In this document: positions 63,863 through 64,000 of the stretch, in pieces
Position numbering within the stretch: position 1 is the first letter of the stretch
Layout of the letters: every line of letters starts with the position of its first letter
Assembly (NCBI GenBank): GCA_001766825.1
Contig: LYOR01000004.1
Coordinates: 1 to 64,000 of the forward strand
DNA from: Candidatus Syntropharchaeum butanivorans
GTDB taxonomy: Archaea > Halobacteriota > Syntropharchaeia > Syntropharchaeales > Syntropharchaeaceae
Reading direction: 5' to 3'
Length of the DNA: 64,000 bases
Notes under the pieces: model-generated
Told to the model about the DNA's origin: nothing
The model's input: the letters and a program-made list of their open reading frames with translations, nothing else
Databases searched by the model: none
Position numbers and translations under genes: made by a program

Positions 63863-64000
63863 ATGGATGCGGTGCTTGGGTTGGAGGATGGCACGGTGGT
63901 CTTTGGGAGGGGGTTTGGTGCAGAAGCCACAATCTGCGGTGAACTCGTTTTCACAACGCAGTTCACCGGATACGAGGAGGCGCTGACAGATCCCTCATAT
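63863..64000 (+). CDS. carA: Carbamoyl-phosphate synthase small subunit (5' part, runs off the window)
   Basis: [46 protein letters not shown]; an in-frame ATG at 63851 is also possible. Confidence 0.85.
   Translation, partial: MDAVLGLEDGTVVFGRGFGAEATICGELVFTTQFTGYEEALTDPSY

Overview
This 64 kb window is archaeal. It looks like an Mcr-encoding Halobacteriota / alkane- or methane-metabolising lineage, because it carries atwA (methyl-CoM reductase component A2), a CfbA-like chelatase, archaeal-type GltX, Kae1, eS1, and a multihaem c-type cytochrome with a PGF-CTERM-like tail. Most of the window is dense housekeeping gene content: tetrapyrrole synthesis, Kae1, Icd plus a citrate/homocitrate synthase-like enzyme, a Pst phosphate locus, tandem RND/MMPL half-transporters, aminoacyl-tRNA synthetases, biotin carboxylase/BirA, a Rad50-like ATPase and carA. 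Accessory islands stand out: (i) at the left edge, a decayed IS630-type transposase abuts a frameshifted HNH + DGQHR/ParB-like gene; (ii) at about 38.7-46.7 kb, an AT-richer type I restriction-modification operon (hsdM-hsdS-x-y-hsdR) carries two extra genes between hsdS and hsdR. I read x and y as a Kiwa-like pair: a four-TM KwaA-like protein and a DUF4868/KwaB-like protein. This is the best candidate for an unusual system in the window. Its left border has an attC-like palindromic element and a perfect hairpin. Other points of interest are apparently missing or non-canonical start codons (ACG at the biotin carboxylase gene), a Pst locus with an embedded metallophosphoesterase and no local pstB, and near-identical 3' halves in two tandem RND genes. 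All assignments come from reading the translations by eye; no database searches were run.
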